From JBBROS01 sp965213845 (GTDB taxonomy: Bacteria; Pseudomonadota; Alphaproteobacteria; Acetobacterales; Acetobacteraceae), in NCBI GenBank assembly GCA_965213845.1, contig CBDCAI010000004.1, positions 1,178,001-1,242,000 on the forward strand: a stretch of 64,000 nt of DNA, written 5' to 3'. Positions 33,961 to 41,911 of this stretch are shown here, one piece after another. The translations under genes and the position numbers were made by a program. Numbering within the stretch: position 1 is the first letter of the stretch; each line of letters begins with the position of its first letter. The notes beneath the pieces were generated by a model. That model saw nothing but the letters and a program-made list of their open reading frames with translations. It did no database searches and was not told the DNA's origin.

Positions 33961-35904
33961 TTGAACAAGATCGTCTCCGCGGCCGAGGCGGTCGCCATCA
34001 TCCGTTCCGGCGACATGATCTCCGTCGCCGGATTCGTCGGCATCGGCACGCCCGACGAGCTGCTGCTCGCGCTCGAGCGGCGCTTCCTCGACACCGGCGA
34101 GCCGGCGGGCCTCGGCCTGGTCTTCGCCGCGGCACCCGGGGACGGCAAGGACCGGGGCCTCAACTGCCTGGCGCACAAGGGCCTGATCCGCCGGGCCGTC
34201 GGCGGACACTGGGCGCTGGTGCCGAAACTCGCGCGCATGGCGCTCGACAACGAGATCGAGGCCTACAACCTGCCGCTCGGCTGCATCGCCCAGCTCTATC
34301 GCGACATCGCCGCCCACCGGGCCGGACTGATCTCCCGCGTCGGCCTGCAGACTTTCGTCGACCCGCGCCAGGATGGCGGCCGGCTCAATGCGCGCACGAC
34401 CGAGGACCTGGTCGAGTTGATGCACATCGGCGGCCAGGAATACCTGCTGTACAAGGCGTTCCCCATCAACGTGGCGCTTATCCGCGGCACCACCGCCGAC
34501 ACCGCGGGCAACATCACGATGGAACGCGAGGCCCTGACGCTGGACGCGCTGTCCGCCGCGATGGCCGCGCGGAACAGCCGCGGCTTCGTCATCGCACAGG
34601 TGGAGCGCATCGCCCAGGAAGGCTCGCTCGATGCCCGGCGGGTGCAGGTGCCGGGGATCCTGGTGGACTGCGTGGTGCTGGCCGAGCCGCGCAACCACCG
34701 CCAGACGTATGCGACCGACCATAACGGTGCGTTCTCCGGCCAGATCCGCGTGCCGATGGACCGGATCGCGCCGCTGCCCCTCGACGAGCGGAAGGTCATC
34801 GCACGCCGGGCCGCGCTGGAGCTGCCGCCGGGCGGCGTCGTGAACCTCGGCATCGGCATGCCCGAGGGCGTGGCGGCGGTCGCGGCCGAGGAGAAGGTGC
34901 TGAAATACGTCACCCTGACCGCCGAGCCCGGCGTGATCGGCGGCATGCCACAGGGCGGGCTCAACTTCGGCGCGGCGCTCAACCCCGATGCCGTCATCCA
35001 GCAGAACCAGCAGTTCGACTTCTACGACGGCGGCGGACTCGACCTGGCCGTGCTGGGCATGGCCCAGACGGACGCGGCCGGCAACGTCAACGTCAGCCGG
35101 TTCGGCAACCGCCTGGCCGGCGCCGGGGGGTTCATCAACATCAGCCAGAACGCCCGCAAGGTGGTGTTCACCGGCACCTTCACCGCCGGCGGCCTGGTTC
35201 TGGCCTTCGAGGAGGGCCGGCTGCGCATCGTGCACGAGGGCCGCAGCCGCAAGTTCATCGAGCATGTGGAGCAGATCACGTTCAGCGGGGCCTATGCCGC
35301 CGCCGCCGGGCAGACGGTGCTGTATGTCACCGAACGCTGCGTGTTCCGCCGCACGCCGGAGGGGATGGAGCTGACCGAGGTGGCGCCGGGCATCGACATC
35401 GAGCGCGACATCCTGGCGCAGATGGGCTTCCGCCCGATCGTGAACGCGCCCCGCCCGATGGACGCCGGCCTGTTCCGCCCGGAGCCGATGGCGATGGAGC
35501 ATCTCCTGCTGGGCAAGGCGCTGTCCGACCGCATCAGCTTCGACCCGGCCCGCGACACGCTGTTCATCAACTACGAAGGCTTCCAGGTCCGCACCACGGA
35601 CGAGGTCGAGATGGTCCGCCGGGAGGTGGAGACGCGGTGCCGCGCCATCGGCCACCGCATTGCGGTCATCGTCAACTACGACCAGTTCAACCTGGACCCG
35701 TCCGTGTCGGACGCCTTCTTCTCCATGATCACCTACCTGCAGCAGCGCTACTACCGCTCTGCCTCCCGCTACACCACCAGCGCCTTCATGCGCCTCAAGC
35801 TCGGCGCGAGCCTCGCCGAACGCGCCCTGGCGCCGCACGTGTTCGAGACGCTGGAGGAAGCGCAGTCGAACATCGTCGGCAAGGCGGGCGAGCTGCAGGA
35901 CTGA
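33961..35904 (+). CDS. acyl-CoA transferase, YdiF/propionate CoA-transferase type
   Basis: 647 residues with fused alpha and beta CoA-transferase family I halves. Clues: MNKIVSAAEAVAIIRSGDMISVAGF-like start, VNVALIRGTTADTAGNITMEREA, the catalytic glutamate in TLTAEPGVIGGMPQGG, and NPDAVIQQNQQFDFYDGGGLDLAVLG. Such enzymes move CoA among acetate, propionate, lactate or hydroxyacids; in this operon it could charge hydroxyacids for PhaC. The length exceeds the usual 520-530 by about 110 residues at the C-terminus (from about residue 500), an uncharacterised extension with helical character. TTG 33961 is the most likely start; an ATG is lacking. Confidence 0.87.
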   Translation: MNKIVSAAEAVAIIRSGDMISVAGFVGIGTPDELLLALERRFLDTGEPAGLGLVFAAAPGDGKDRGLNCLAHKGLIRRAVGGHWALVPKLARMALDNEIEAYNLPLGCIAQLYRDIAAHRAGLISRVGLQTFVDPRQDGGRLNARTTEDLVELMHIGGQEYLLYKAFPINVALIRGTTADTAGNITMEREALTLDALSAAMAARNSRGFVIAQVERIAQEGSLDARRVQVPGILVDCVVLAEPRNHRQTYATDHNGAFSGQIRVPMDRIAPLPLDERKVIARRAALELPPGGVVNLGIGMPEGVAAVAAEEKVLKYVTLTAEPGVIGGMPQGGLNFGAALNPDAVIQQNQQFDFYDGGGLDLAVLGMAQTDAAGNVNVSRFGNRLAGAGGFINISQNARKVVFTGTFTAGGLVLAFEEGRLRIVHEGRSRKFIEHVEQITFSGAYAAAAGQTVLYVTERCVFRRTPEGMELTEVAPGIDIERDILAQMGFRPIVNAPRPMDAGLFRPEPMAMEHLLLGKALSDRISFDPARDTLFINYEGFQVRTTDEVEMVRREVETRCRAIGHRIAVIVNYDQFNLDPSVSDAFFSMITYLQQRYYRSASRYTTSAFMRLKLGASLAERALAPHVFETLEEAQSNIVGKAGELQD

Positions 35905-36152
35905 CGCGAGGCTGCCGGGCGTGGACCACGACGCCGGTGCGCCGCGGCACGGTCGATTACATCTCCGCCATCAAGATATCATTGTCGCCGGCATGGACTG
36001 GTGACTGGGATGAATACAGGACGCGGACTGATTGAAAACCTGCTGTTCGGTGTCAATGCGTGCGTCCCGGGCGGTCGAGAAGCTGTTGAGGGATTGGGGG
36101 TGGGACAACCTGCCGCAGAACGAGGACATCACGAAGGCGTACACGGAGGAGA
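35905..36152. other. non-coding gap, possibly decayed coding DNA
   Basis: No confident gene. A 36-codon frame at 36056-36166 (MRASRAVEKLLRDWG to TEENGRV) lacks a clear ribosome binding site but overlaps the start of the IrrE-like remnant, as neighbouring genes often do. The region is less GC-rich than its neighbours near 35955-36060 and may be decayed sequence. Confidence 0.3.
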
Positions 36153-36329
36153 ATGGTCGTGTCTGAAGCGCTGCTGCCGCCCCTTGCGGCCAACATCCTC
36201 ATGCCGTCACACCTCGTCAGACGGATCTACCGGGCCGGGATCCGCTCCATCGCGGCGTTGACGCGGGCGCTCGAAGTGTCTGAACCCGCACTTCGGATCC
36301 GCCTGAGACAACTCCGTCTCGGAGTTTGA
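36153..36329 (+). pseudogene. remnant of an ImmA/IrrE-type protein (C-terminal part only)
   Basis: Reading from ATG 36153 (or GTG 36159, 8 bases after GGAGGA) gives 58 residues: LPPLAANILMPSHLVRRIY, then GIRSIAALTRALEVSEPAL and RIRLRQL. This matches the C-terminal part of ImmA/IrrE metallopeptidases, where LLMP follows the zinc motif and a degenerate HTH ends in AxxxRLxxL. The HExxH active site is missing because the N-terminal two-thirds are absent, so it is either a remnant or an unusual stand-alone domain. A perfect hairpin AACTCCG-TCT-CGGAGTT (36310-36326) covers its last codons. Confidence 0.5.
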
Positions 36330-36352
36330 ACGCGCGTCCCGGACGGTCGGGC

Positions 36353-37264
36353 TCACGCCGCCGGACGTCCCAGCCAGTCGCGCACGACGCCGATCTGTTC
36401 GGCGTCCAGCAGGGCCGGGGCGTGGCCGCAGCCGCGGAACTCGACCGCCTCGGCGCGCGGGCCGCGCTGGGTCATCTCGTCCAGGGTGCGGGGCAGCAGC
36501 AGGTCTGAGTCGATGCCGCGCAGCACCAGCGTGGGGCAGCGGATCGCGTCCCAATAGGTCCAGAGGCTGAGGTTGAACAGGAACGACGTGCGGAACGCCG
36601 CCGCGATCCCGGGGTCGCACAGCACGTGCAGGCGGCCGTCTTTGCGGAGGGCGACGCTGTGCCGGGCCAGGTGCTCCCATTCGGGCCCGGTCAGATGGCC
36701 GAAGGGCGCCAGGCTGGTGCGGAACTGCGCCGTGGCGGCGGCCAGGCTGTCGAAGCTCGGCGGCGCGGAGAACACGCCCGCCGCGATCCGGTGCAGCGCC
36801 GCCCAGGGCAGGTAGGGCCCGATGTCGTTCACCACCAGCCGCCGAATGGGCGAGTTCGGCTGCCCTGCCAGCACGATCCCGACCAGCCCGCCCAGCGACG
36901 TGCCGACCCAGTCCACCGTCTCCACGCCCAGATGTGCGATCAGCACCGTCAGGTCCACGGCATATTGCGGCAGCGTGTACTCCTCGGGGTCGGCCAGCCG
37001 GTCGCTGCGTCCCCGGCCCGGCAAATCGGGGCACACCACGCGGTAACCCACCGCGGCCAGGGCCGCCGCCAGCCGGTCGAAGTCCCGCCCCTGCCGCGTC
37101 AGCCCGTGCACGCACACCAAGACCCGCAAAGCCGTGGGCTCGCCCCATTCGGTGTAGGCGATCCGGTGGAAACCCCGGCGCGAGATGCTGCGGCACGACC
37201 CCAGACGGTCCGGCTCGGGGAAACCGCCGGCCTGGTGCGCCGCTTCGGGGAACAGGCTGTCCAT
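36353..37264 (-). CDS. alpha/beta hydrolase
   Basis: 303 residues of the alpha/beta hydrolase fold. Oxyanion HG at residues 53-54 (VLVCVHGLTRQGRDF), LPGRGRSDRLADP, nucleophile S123 in VGTSLGGLVGI, acid in LRGIDSDLLLP and histidine in FRGCGHAPALLD. Substrate unknown; esterase or carbon-carbon hydrolase (MhpC-like) roles are both possible. Start ATG 37264 (MDSLFPEAAHQAGG). It diverges from hmgA, so its promoter is in 37265-37408. Confidence 0.88.
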   Translation of the reverse strand: MDSLFPEAAHQAGGFPEPDRLGSCRSISRRGFHRIAYTEWGEPTALRVLVCVHGLTRQGRDFDRLAAALAAVGYRVVCPDLPGRGRSDRLADPEEYTLPQYAVDLTVLIAHLGVETVDWVGTSLGGLVGIVLAGQPNSPIRRLVVNDIGPYLPWAALHRIAAGVFSAPPSFDSLAAATAQFRTSLAPFGHLTGPEWEHLARHSVALRKDGRLHVLCDPGIAAAFRTSFLFNLSLWTYWDAIRCPTLVLRGIDSDLLLPRTLDEMTQRGPRAEAVEFRGCGHAPALLDAEQIGVVRDWLGRPAA

Positions 37265-37408
37265 GCGCCCGGTGTATCCCCAAGCGGCCGCCCGAGAAAC
37301 CCCACGCCGCCGATGCATCCGCCGGCTGCCCCGCAGGACGATCCTTGTCTCGGTGCGGCCATGATGGTACGCGCGGACCTTCGATCCCCGTGCAGGAGGA
37401 CCTTCGCC

Positions 37409-38734
37409 TTGGACACGATGGTGCAGCTGACCCAGGCCGCCGCCGGCTACATGTCGGGCTTCGGCAACGGCTTCGAGACGGAGGCGCTGCCCGGTGCCCT
37501 GCCGGTCGGCCGCAACTCGCCGCAGCGATGCCCCTATGGGCTCTATGCCGAGCAGCTCAGCGGCTCCCCCTTCACCGCGCCCCGCACCGCCAACGAACGC
37601 AGCTGGCTGTACCGCATCCGCCCCACCGTCCGGCACTGGGGCCGCTTCCGCCGGGCCGACCCGGGCCTGTGGCGCACCGCGCCCTGCGCCGAGCACGAAA
37701 TGCCGATCGCGCCGTTGCGCTGGGACCCGCTGCCGATGCCGGCCGAGGCGCTGTCGCTGATCGAGGGCATGCGGACCATCACCACGGCCGGCGACGCAGC
37801 GACGCAGGCCGGCATGGCCACCCACGTGTATCTCGCCACCCGGTCGATGGTGGACGAATACTTCTACAACGCCGACGGCGAGATGGTGTTCGTGCCGCAG
37901 GAGGGCCGCCTGCTGCTGCGGACGGAGTTCGGCCGCATCGAGGTCGGGCCCGGCGAGATCGCCGTCATCCCGCGCGGCGTGAAGTTCCTGGTGGCGCTGC
38001 CGGACGGCGCCGCCCGCGGCTATGTGTGCGAGAATTACGGGGGCGCCTTCACCCTGCCGGAGCGCGGGCCGATCGGCGCCAACTGCCTGGCCAACCCACG
38101 CGACTTCCACACCCCGCATGCCGCCTTCGAGGACCGCGACGCCCCCGGCACGCTGACCGTGAAGTGGGGCGGCACGCTCTGGACGACGGACCTGCAGCAC
38201 TCGCCGCTCGATGTCGTCGCCTGGCACGGCAACTACGCGCCCTACAAGTACGACCTGCGCCGCTTCTCCCCTGTGGGCCCGCTGCTGTTCGACCATGCGG
38301 ACCCCAGCATCTTCACGGTGCTGACCTCGCCCTCCGAAGTGCCGGGGACGGCCAACATCGACCTTGTCGTCTTCTCCGACCGCTGGCAGGTCGCCGAGGA
38401 CACGTTCCGCCCGCCCTGGTACCACCTGAACGTCATGAGCGAGTTCATGGGCCTGGTGTACGGCCGTTACGACGCCAAGCCCGAGGGCTTCCTGCCGGGT
38501 GGCATGACGCTCCACAACACCATGCTGCCGCACGGCCCCGACACCACAGCGTTCGAGACCGCGAGTGCCGTCACGCTGAAGCCGCACAAGCTGGAGGGCA
38601 CGCTGGCGTTCATGTTCGAGACGCGGTTTCCGCAGCGGGTCACCGCCCACGCGGCCGGCCTGCCCGAGCTGCAGCAGGACTACATGACCTGCTGGCAGGA
38701 CCTGCCCAAGCGCTTCGACCCCACCCGGCCCTGA
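37409..38734 (+). CDS. hmgA: homogentisate 1,2-dioxygenase
   Basis: 441 residues closely matching HmgA: YMSGFGNGFETEALPGALP, GRNSPQRCPYGLYAEQLSG, and the iron ligands in PPWYHLNVMSEFMGLVYG (His and Glu) and HNTMLPHGPD (His). The enzyme opens homogentisate to maleylacetoacetate in tyrosine and phenylalanine breakdown. The start is TTG 37409, 8 bases after AGGAGGA at 37394-37400, rather than ATG 37418, which is 17 bases away. Partners of the pathway (maleylacetoacetate isomerase, fumarylacetoacetase) are not adjacent. An AhpD-like gene follows after 10 bases. Confidence 0.95.
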   Translation: MDTMVQLTQAAAGYMSGFGNGFETEALPGALPVGRNSPQRCPYGLYAEQLSGSPFTAPRTANERSWLYRIRPTVRHWGRFRRADPGLWRTAPCAEHEMPIAPLRWDPLPMPAEALSLIEGMRTITTAGDAATQAGMATHVYLATRSMVDEYFYNADGEMVFVPQEGRLLLRTEFGRIEVGPGEIAVIPRGVKFLVALPDGAARGYVCENYGGAFTLPERGPIGANCLANPRDFHTPHAAFEDRDAPGTLTVKWGGTLWTTDLQHSPLDVVAWHGNYAPYKYDLRRFSPVGPLLFDHADPSIFTVLTSPSEVPGTANIDLVVFSDRWQVAEDTFRPPWYHLNVMSEFMGLVYGRYDAKPEGFLPGGMTLHNTMLPHGPDTTAFETASAVTLKPHKLEGTLAFMFETRFPQRVTAHAAGLPELQQDYMTCWQDLPKRFDPTRP

Positions 38735-38744
38735 CGGACCCGAC

Positions 38745-39317
38745 ATGCCCCAGCCCGACTTCATCTCCGCCCTGCCGCTGCCCGACCCGGCCACGCTCGA
38801 CGACGACATCAGGGCTGTCTTCGCCAAGTGCGTCGAGAAGCTCGGCATCGTGCCGAACGTGCTCGCCACCTACAGCCAGAACCAGAAGAAGCTTCGCAAC
38901 TTCATGGCGATGTACAACGAGCTGATGCTGGCGCCCTCGGGCCTCAGCAAGCTTGAGCGCGAAATGGTGGCCGTCGTCGTGTCGAGCGCGAACCGCTGCT
39001 ACTACTGCTTGGTCGCCCACGGGCAGGCGGTCCGGCAGCTGTCGAACGACCCCCAGCTGGGCGAGATGCTGGTCATGAACTACCGCGTCGCACCACTCGA
39101 TCCGCGGCAGCGCGCCATGCTGGATTTCGCCTGGAAGCTGACGTCCACCCCGCATCTGATCGAAGCCGCGGACCGTGCGGCGCTCGAGGCTGCCGGGCTG
39201 TCGTCGGCCGACGTCTTCGACCTCGGCGAGACCGTCGGCTTCTATAACATGTCCAACCGTGTCGCGATCGCCACCGACATGATGCCCAACCCCGAGTATC
39301 ACGCCCGCAACCGCTGA
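38745..39317 (+). CDS. AhpD-like / carboxymuconolactone decarboxylase family protein
   Basis: 190 residues with the redox motif CYYCLVAHG (C85, C88, H92) of the AhpD/carboxymuconolactone decarboxylase fold, belonging to the subgroup annotated as peroxidase-related enzyme (VSSANRCYYCLVAHG, VGFYNMSNRVAIATDMMPN). It probably reduces peroxides using the CxxC pair, or has a related role; the exact electron donor is not visible. It lies 10 bases after hmgA and may protect the oxygenase pathway. Confidence 0.88.
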   Translation: MPQPDFISALPLPDPATLDDDIRAVFAKCVEKLGIVPNVLATYSQNQKKLRNFMAMYNELMLAPSGLSKLEREMVAVVVSSANRCYYCLVAHGQAVRQLSNDPQLGEMLVMNYRVAPLDPRQRAMLDFAWKLTSTPHLIEAADRAALEAAGLSSADVFDLGETVGFYNMSNRVAIATDMMPNPEYHARNR

Positions 39318-39400
39318 ACCCTGCCCGGCACGCGGATTGCTATGCTTCTGAGCCGAGAGCGTCGGCCAGACACGGCCATAGCGACAGGACCCTTGCCAGC

Positions 39401-40480
39401 ATGATCAAGATGGGCGTCTTCATCCCGATCGGCAGCCGCGGCTGGCTGATCTCCACCACCTCGCCGAAGACCACCCCCAGCTTCGACCTCAACCGCACCA
39501 TCGTCCAGCAGGCGGAGCATTACGGCCTCGACTTCGCCCTTTCCATGATCAAGATGCGCGGCTTCGGCGGTCCCAGCGGCTACTGGGACGAGAACCTCGA
39601 ATCGTTCACCCTGATGGCCGGGCTGGCCAGCGTCACCAAACGCATCAAGCTGTTCGCCTCCGTCGCCGTGCTGACCCTCCCGCCCGCCTTCTGTGCCCGC
39701 ATGGCGGTCACCATCGACAGCATCGCGCCCGGGCGGTTCGGCATGAACATCGTCTCCGGCTGGCAGCCGACCGAATACAAGCAGATGGGCCTGTGGCCCG
39801 GCGAGGAACACTTCGCCAAACGCTATGAGTACTGCACCGAATACGTCACCGTCATGAAGGACCTGTGGACCACCGGCCGCTCGGACTTCAAGGGCGAGTA
39901 TTTCCAGATGGACGACTGCCGGCTCGAGCCGCGGCCCTCGACCAGGATCGAGATCGTGGGCGCCGCGCAGTCCGACCGCGGGATGCGCTTCGTCGCCGAG
40001 AACGGAGATTACTGCTTCTGCGGTGCCGGCGGCCTCAACCAGCCCGAGAACGTGGCGGTCACCGCCGGCCGCCTGCGCACCGTGATGGCCGCCGCCGGGC
40101 GGGATGTGGGCGCCTTCATCCTGCTGATGATCATCGCCGACCGCACCGACGCGCTGGCGATGGCCAAGTGGGAGCATTACGTCGAGGGCACCGACCTCGA
40201 AGCGCTCGCCTGGCAGCGCAAGGAGGCGGGCGCCGACACCAAGGCCTCGGTCGATTCCACCGTCGGCCAGATGATCCAGCGGCAGAAGGACGTGCCCCGG
40301 CCCATCCCGACCGGCATCCTGAAGTTCGTCGGCTCCTACGCCACCGTCGCCCGCATGCTGGACCAGGTCGCCGAGACCCCAGGCGTCGCCGGGATCCTGA
40401 TGACCTTCGACGACTTCATCATCGGCATGGAACAGTTCGGCCAGCACATCCAGCCGCTGATGAAATCCCGCCAGGCCTGA
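39401..40480 (+). CDS. rutA: RutA-like pyrimidine monooxygenase
   Basis: 359-residue luciferase-like monooxygenase very similar to E. coli RutA: MIKMGVFIPIGSRGWLIST, AEHYGLDFALSMIKMRGFGG, NLESFTLMAGLASVT, GRFGMNIVSGWQPTEYKQMG, GKxDFKGEYFQMDDCRLEP-like stretch. RutA adds a flavin-peroxide oxygen to the uracil ring and opens it. The other rut genes (rutB, D, E, F, G) are missing; only a RidA-type protein (RutC-like) is close, at 41448. It could therefore open another uracil-like ring. The ATG at 39401 matches the family start. Confidence 0.83.
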   Translation: MIKMGVFIPIGSRGWLISTTSPKTTPSFDLNRTIVQQAEHYGLDFALSMIKMRGFGGPSGYWDENLESFTLMAGLASVTKRIKLFASVAVLTLPPAFCARMAVTIDSIAPGRFGMNIVSGWQPTEYKQMGLWPGEEHFAKRYEYCTEYVTVMKDLWTTGRSDFKGEYFQMDDCRLEPRPSTRIEIVGAAQSDRGMRFVAENGDYCFCGAGGLNQPENVAVTAGRLRTVMAAAGRDVGAFILLMIIADRTDALAMAKWEHYVEGTDLEALAWQRKEAGADTKASVDSTVGQMIQRQKDVPRPIPTGILKFVGSYATVARMLDQVAETPGVAGILMTFDDFIIGMEQFGQHIQPLMKSRQA

Positions 40481-40497
40481 ACCGCACGCGTCCGGGA

Positions 40498-41451
40498 ATG
40501 CCGCCTTTCGTTCACCTGTCGGCCGCCGACGTCGCGGCGTGCGGCCTCGCGCCGGCCGCCATGCTTGATGCGCTCGAAGCGGCATTCCTCGCGCAATCGG
40601 TGGGGGCGGCCACCACGCGCCCGGCTTTGTCGATGCCGGCCGGGGGTCCCGCCTCGTTCCGGGCGAAGGGCGGCGTGCTGGTGTCGGCCGGGTATGCCGC
40701 GGTGAAGTGGTATGGCTATCACCCGCAGAACCCGGCGCAGGGCCTGCCGGAATACCGGCCGCTGATCCTGCTGAGCGAGGCCGCGACCGGCGCGCCGCTG
40801 GCGTTGATCGACGGCACCTGGATCACCACCGTCCGCACGGCCGCCATCACCGCCGTGGGCGCCCGGCACCTCGCTGCCCCGGGCGCCGACACCGCCGCCT
40901 TCGTCGGCACCGGCGTCCAGGCCCGCGCAAACCTCGATGCCCTGCTGTCCCACCATCCGTTGCGCCGCATCCTGATCCAGGGCCGCCGGCCCGAACCGGC
41001 GCAGGCCTTCGCCGCCTACGCCCGCGCGCTCGGGCTGCAGGCCGAGGTCGTGGACGACGCCCTGCCGCATGCCCCGATCGTGGTCACCACCGTGCCCCGC
41101 CTCTCGCCGCGCACCCAGTTCCTGGATGCCACGCGCCTCGCCCCGGGGGCCTTCGTCTCCATGGTGGACAGCGGCGTCGCGTGGGACCCCGCGGGACTGC
41201 GCGCCTTCGACACCCGCATCGCCGACGACATGCCGGAGGCCGCCACGCACCATGAACCGGGCGACGCCACCGCCACCCGCTTCGACGCGAGCCTTGCCGG
41301 CGTCGTGGGCGCCCGCCACCCCGGCCGGCGCCACGCCGATGAACGCATCGCGCTGATCTTCTCCGGCACCGGCCTCGCCGACGTGGCCGCGGCGGTCGCG
41401 GTCTATGAGCGCGCGCGCAGCCTGGGTTTGGGCACGGCCTTGGCGCTCTAG
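40498..41451 (+). CDS. ornithine cyclodeaminase/mu-crystallin family protein
   Basis: 317 residues of the ornithine cyclodeaminase/alanine dehydrogenase-like family: SMPAGGPASFRAKGGVLVSA, AAVKWYGYHPQNPAQGLPEY, WITTVRTAAITAVGARHLA and the NAD(P) region FVGTGVQARANLDALL. Reactions in this family include ornithine deamination, imine reduction and alanine dehydrogenation. Shared direction and a 17-base gap suggest joint transcription with rutA, and a released ammonia or amino acid from ring opening could be its substrate, which is inference. It ends convergent with the RidA gene; their stops share CTAG at 41448-41451. Confidence 0.87.
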   Translation: MPPFVHLSAADVAACGLAPAAMLDALEAAFLAQSVGAATTRPALSMPAGGPASFRAKGGVLVSAGYAAVKWYGYHPQNPAQGLPEYRPLILLSEAATGAPLALIDGTWITTVRTAAITAVGARHLAAPGADTAAFVGTGVQARANLDALLSHHPLRRILIQGRRPEPAQAFAAYARALGLQAEVVDDALPHAPIVVTTVPRLSPRTQFLDATRLAPGAFVSMVDSGVAWDPAGLRAFDTRIADDMPEAATHHEPGDATATRFDASLAGVVGARHPGRRHADERIALIFSGTGLADVAAAVAVYERARSLGLGTALAL

Positions 41452-41834
41452 CCGCAGACCGCGATGCAATCCACGGACAGCAGGAAGTCGGCGAAGGCCA
41501 GCCGTGGTGATTCCGTGGTCATGCGGGCGGGGTAGTTGCCTTCGGTGAAGTAGCTGCGGAAGATGGTGTCGAACTCCTTGAAGTTGTCCATCGTCGTCAG
41601 CGCGCAGTTCACCTTCACCGCCAGGGCCAGCGACGACCCGGCGTCTTCCAGAACGGCCGCGATGTTGCGCATCACCTGGTGGCACTGCGCCGCGAAATCC
41701 CCCGTCGCGATCTGCCGCGGACCGGAGAACGGCGTGGCCCCCGAGACATAGACCATGCCGCCCGCCCGCACCGCATGGGACATCGACGACCGCAACGGCG
41801 TCACCCGGCCCGAATTCACGACAACCCGCTCCAT
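41448..41834 (-). CDS. RidA family protein (RutC-like)
   Basis: 128 residues of the YjgF/RidA family: VNSGRVTPLRSSMSHAVRAG, VYVSGATPFSG, QCHQVMRNIAAVLEDAGSS, LALAVKVNCALTTMDNF and the arginine in YPARMTTES that contacts the imine in active members. RidA proteins hydrolyse reactive enamine/imine intermediates; RutC relatives act after RutA. ATG 41834 has a GGAGA site 5 bases upstream. Facing the cyclodeaminase rather than following it, it must have a separate promoter, which would lie in 41835-41911, shared with the binding protein. Confidence 0.88.
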   Translation of the reverse strand: MERVVVNSGRVTPLRSSMSHAVRAGGMVYVSGATPFSGPRQIATGDFAAQCHQVMRNIAAVLEDAGSSLALAVKVNCALTTMDNFKEFDTIFRSYFTEGNYPARMTTESPRLAFADFLLSVDCIAVCG

Positions 41835-41911
41835 GCCACTCTCCTTCCGGCACCCCATGGCGCGACACCCTACGCCGCCATAGGCTGACCGCAACCACAG
41901 GGAGCCCGCCC

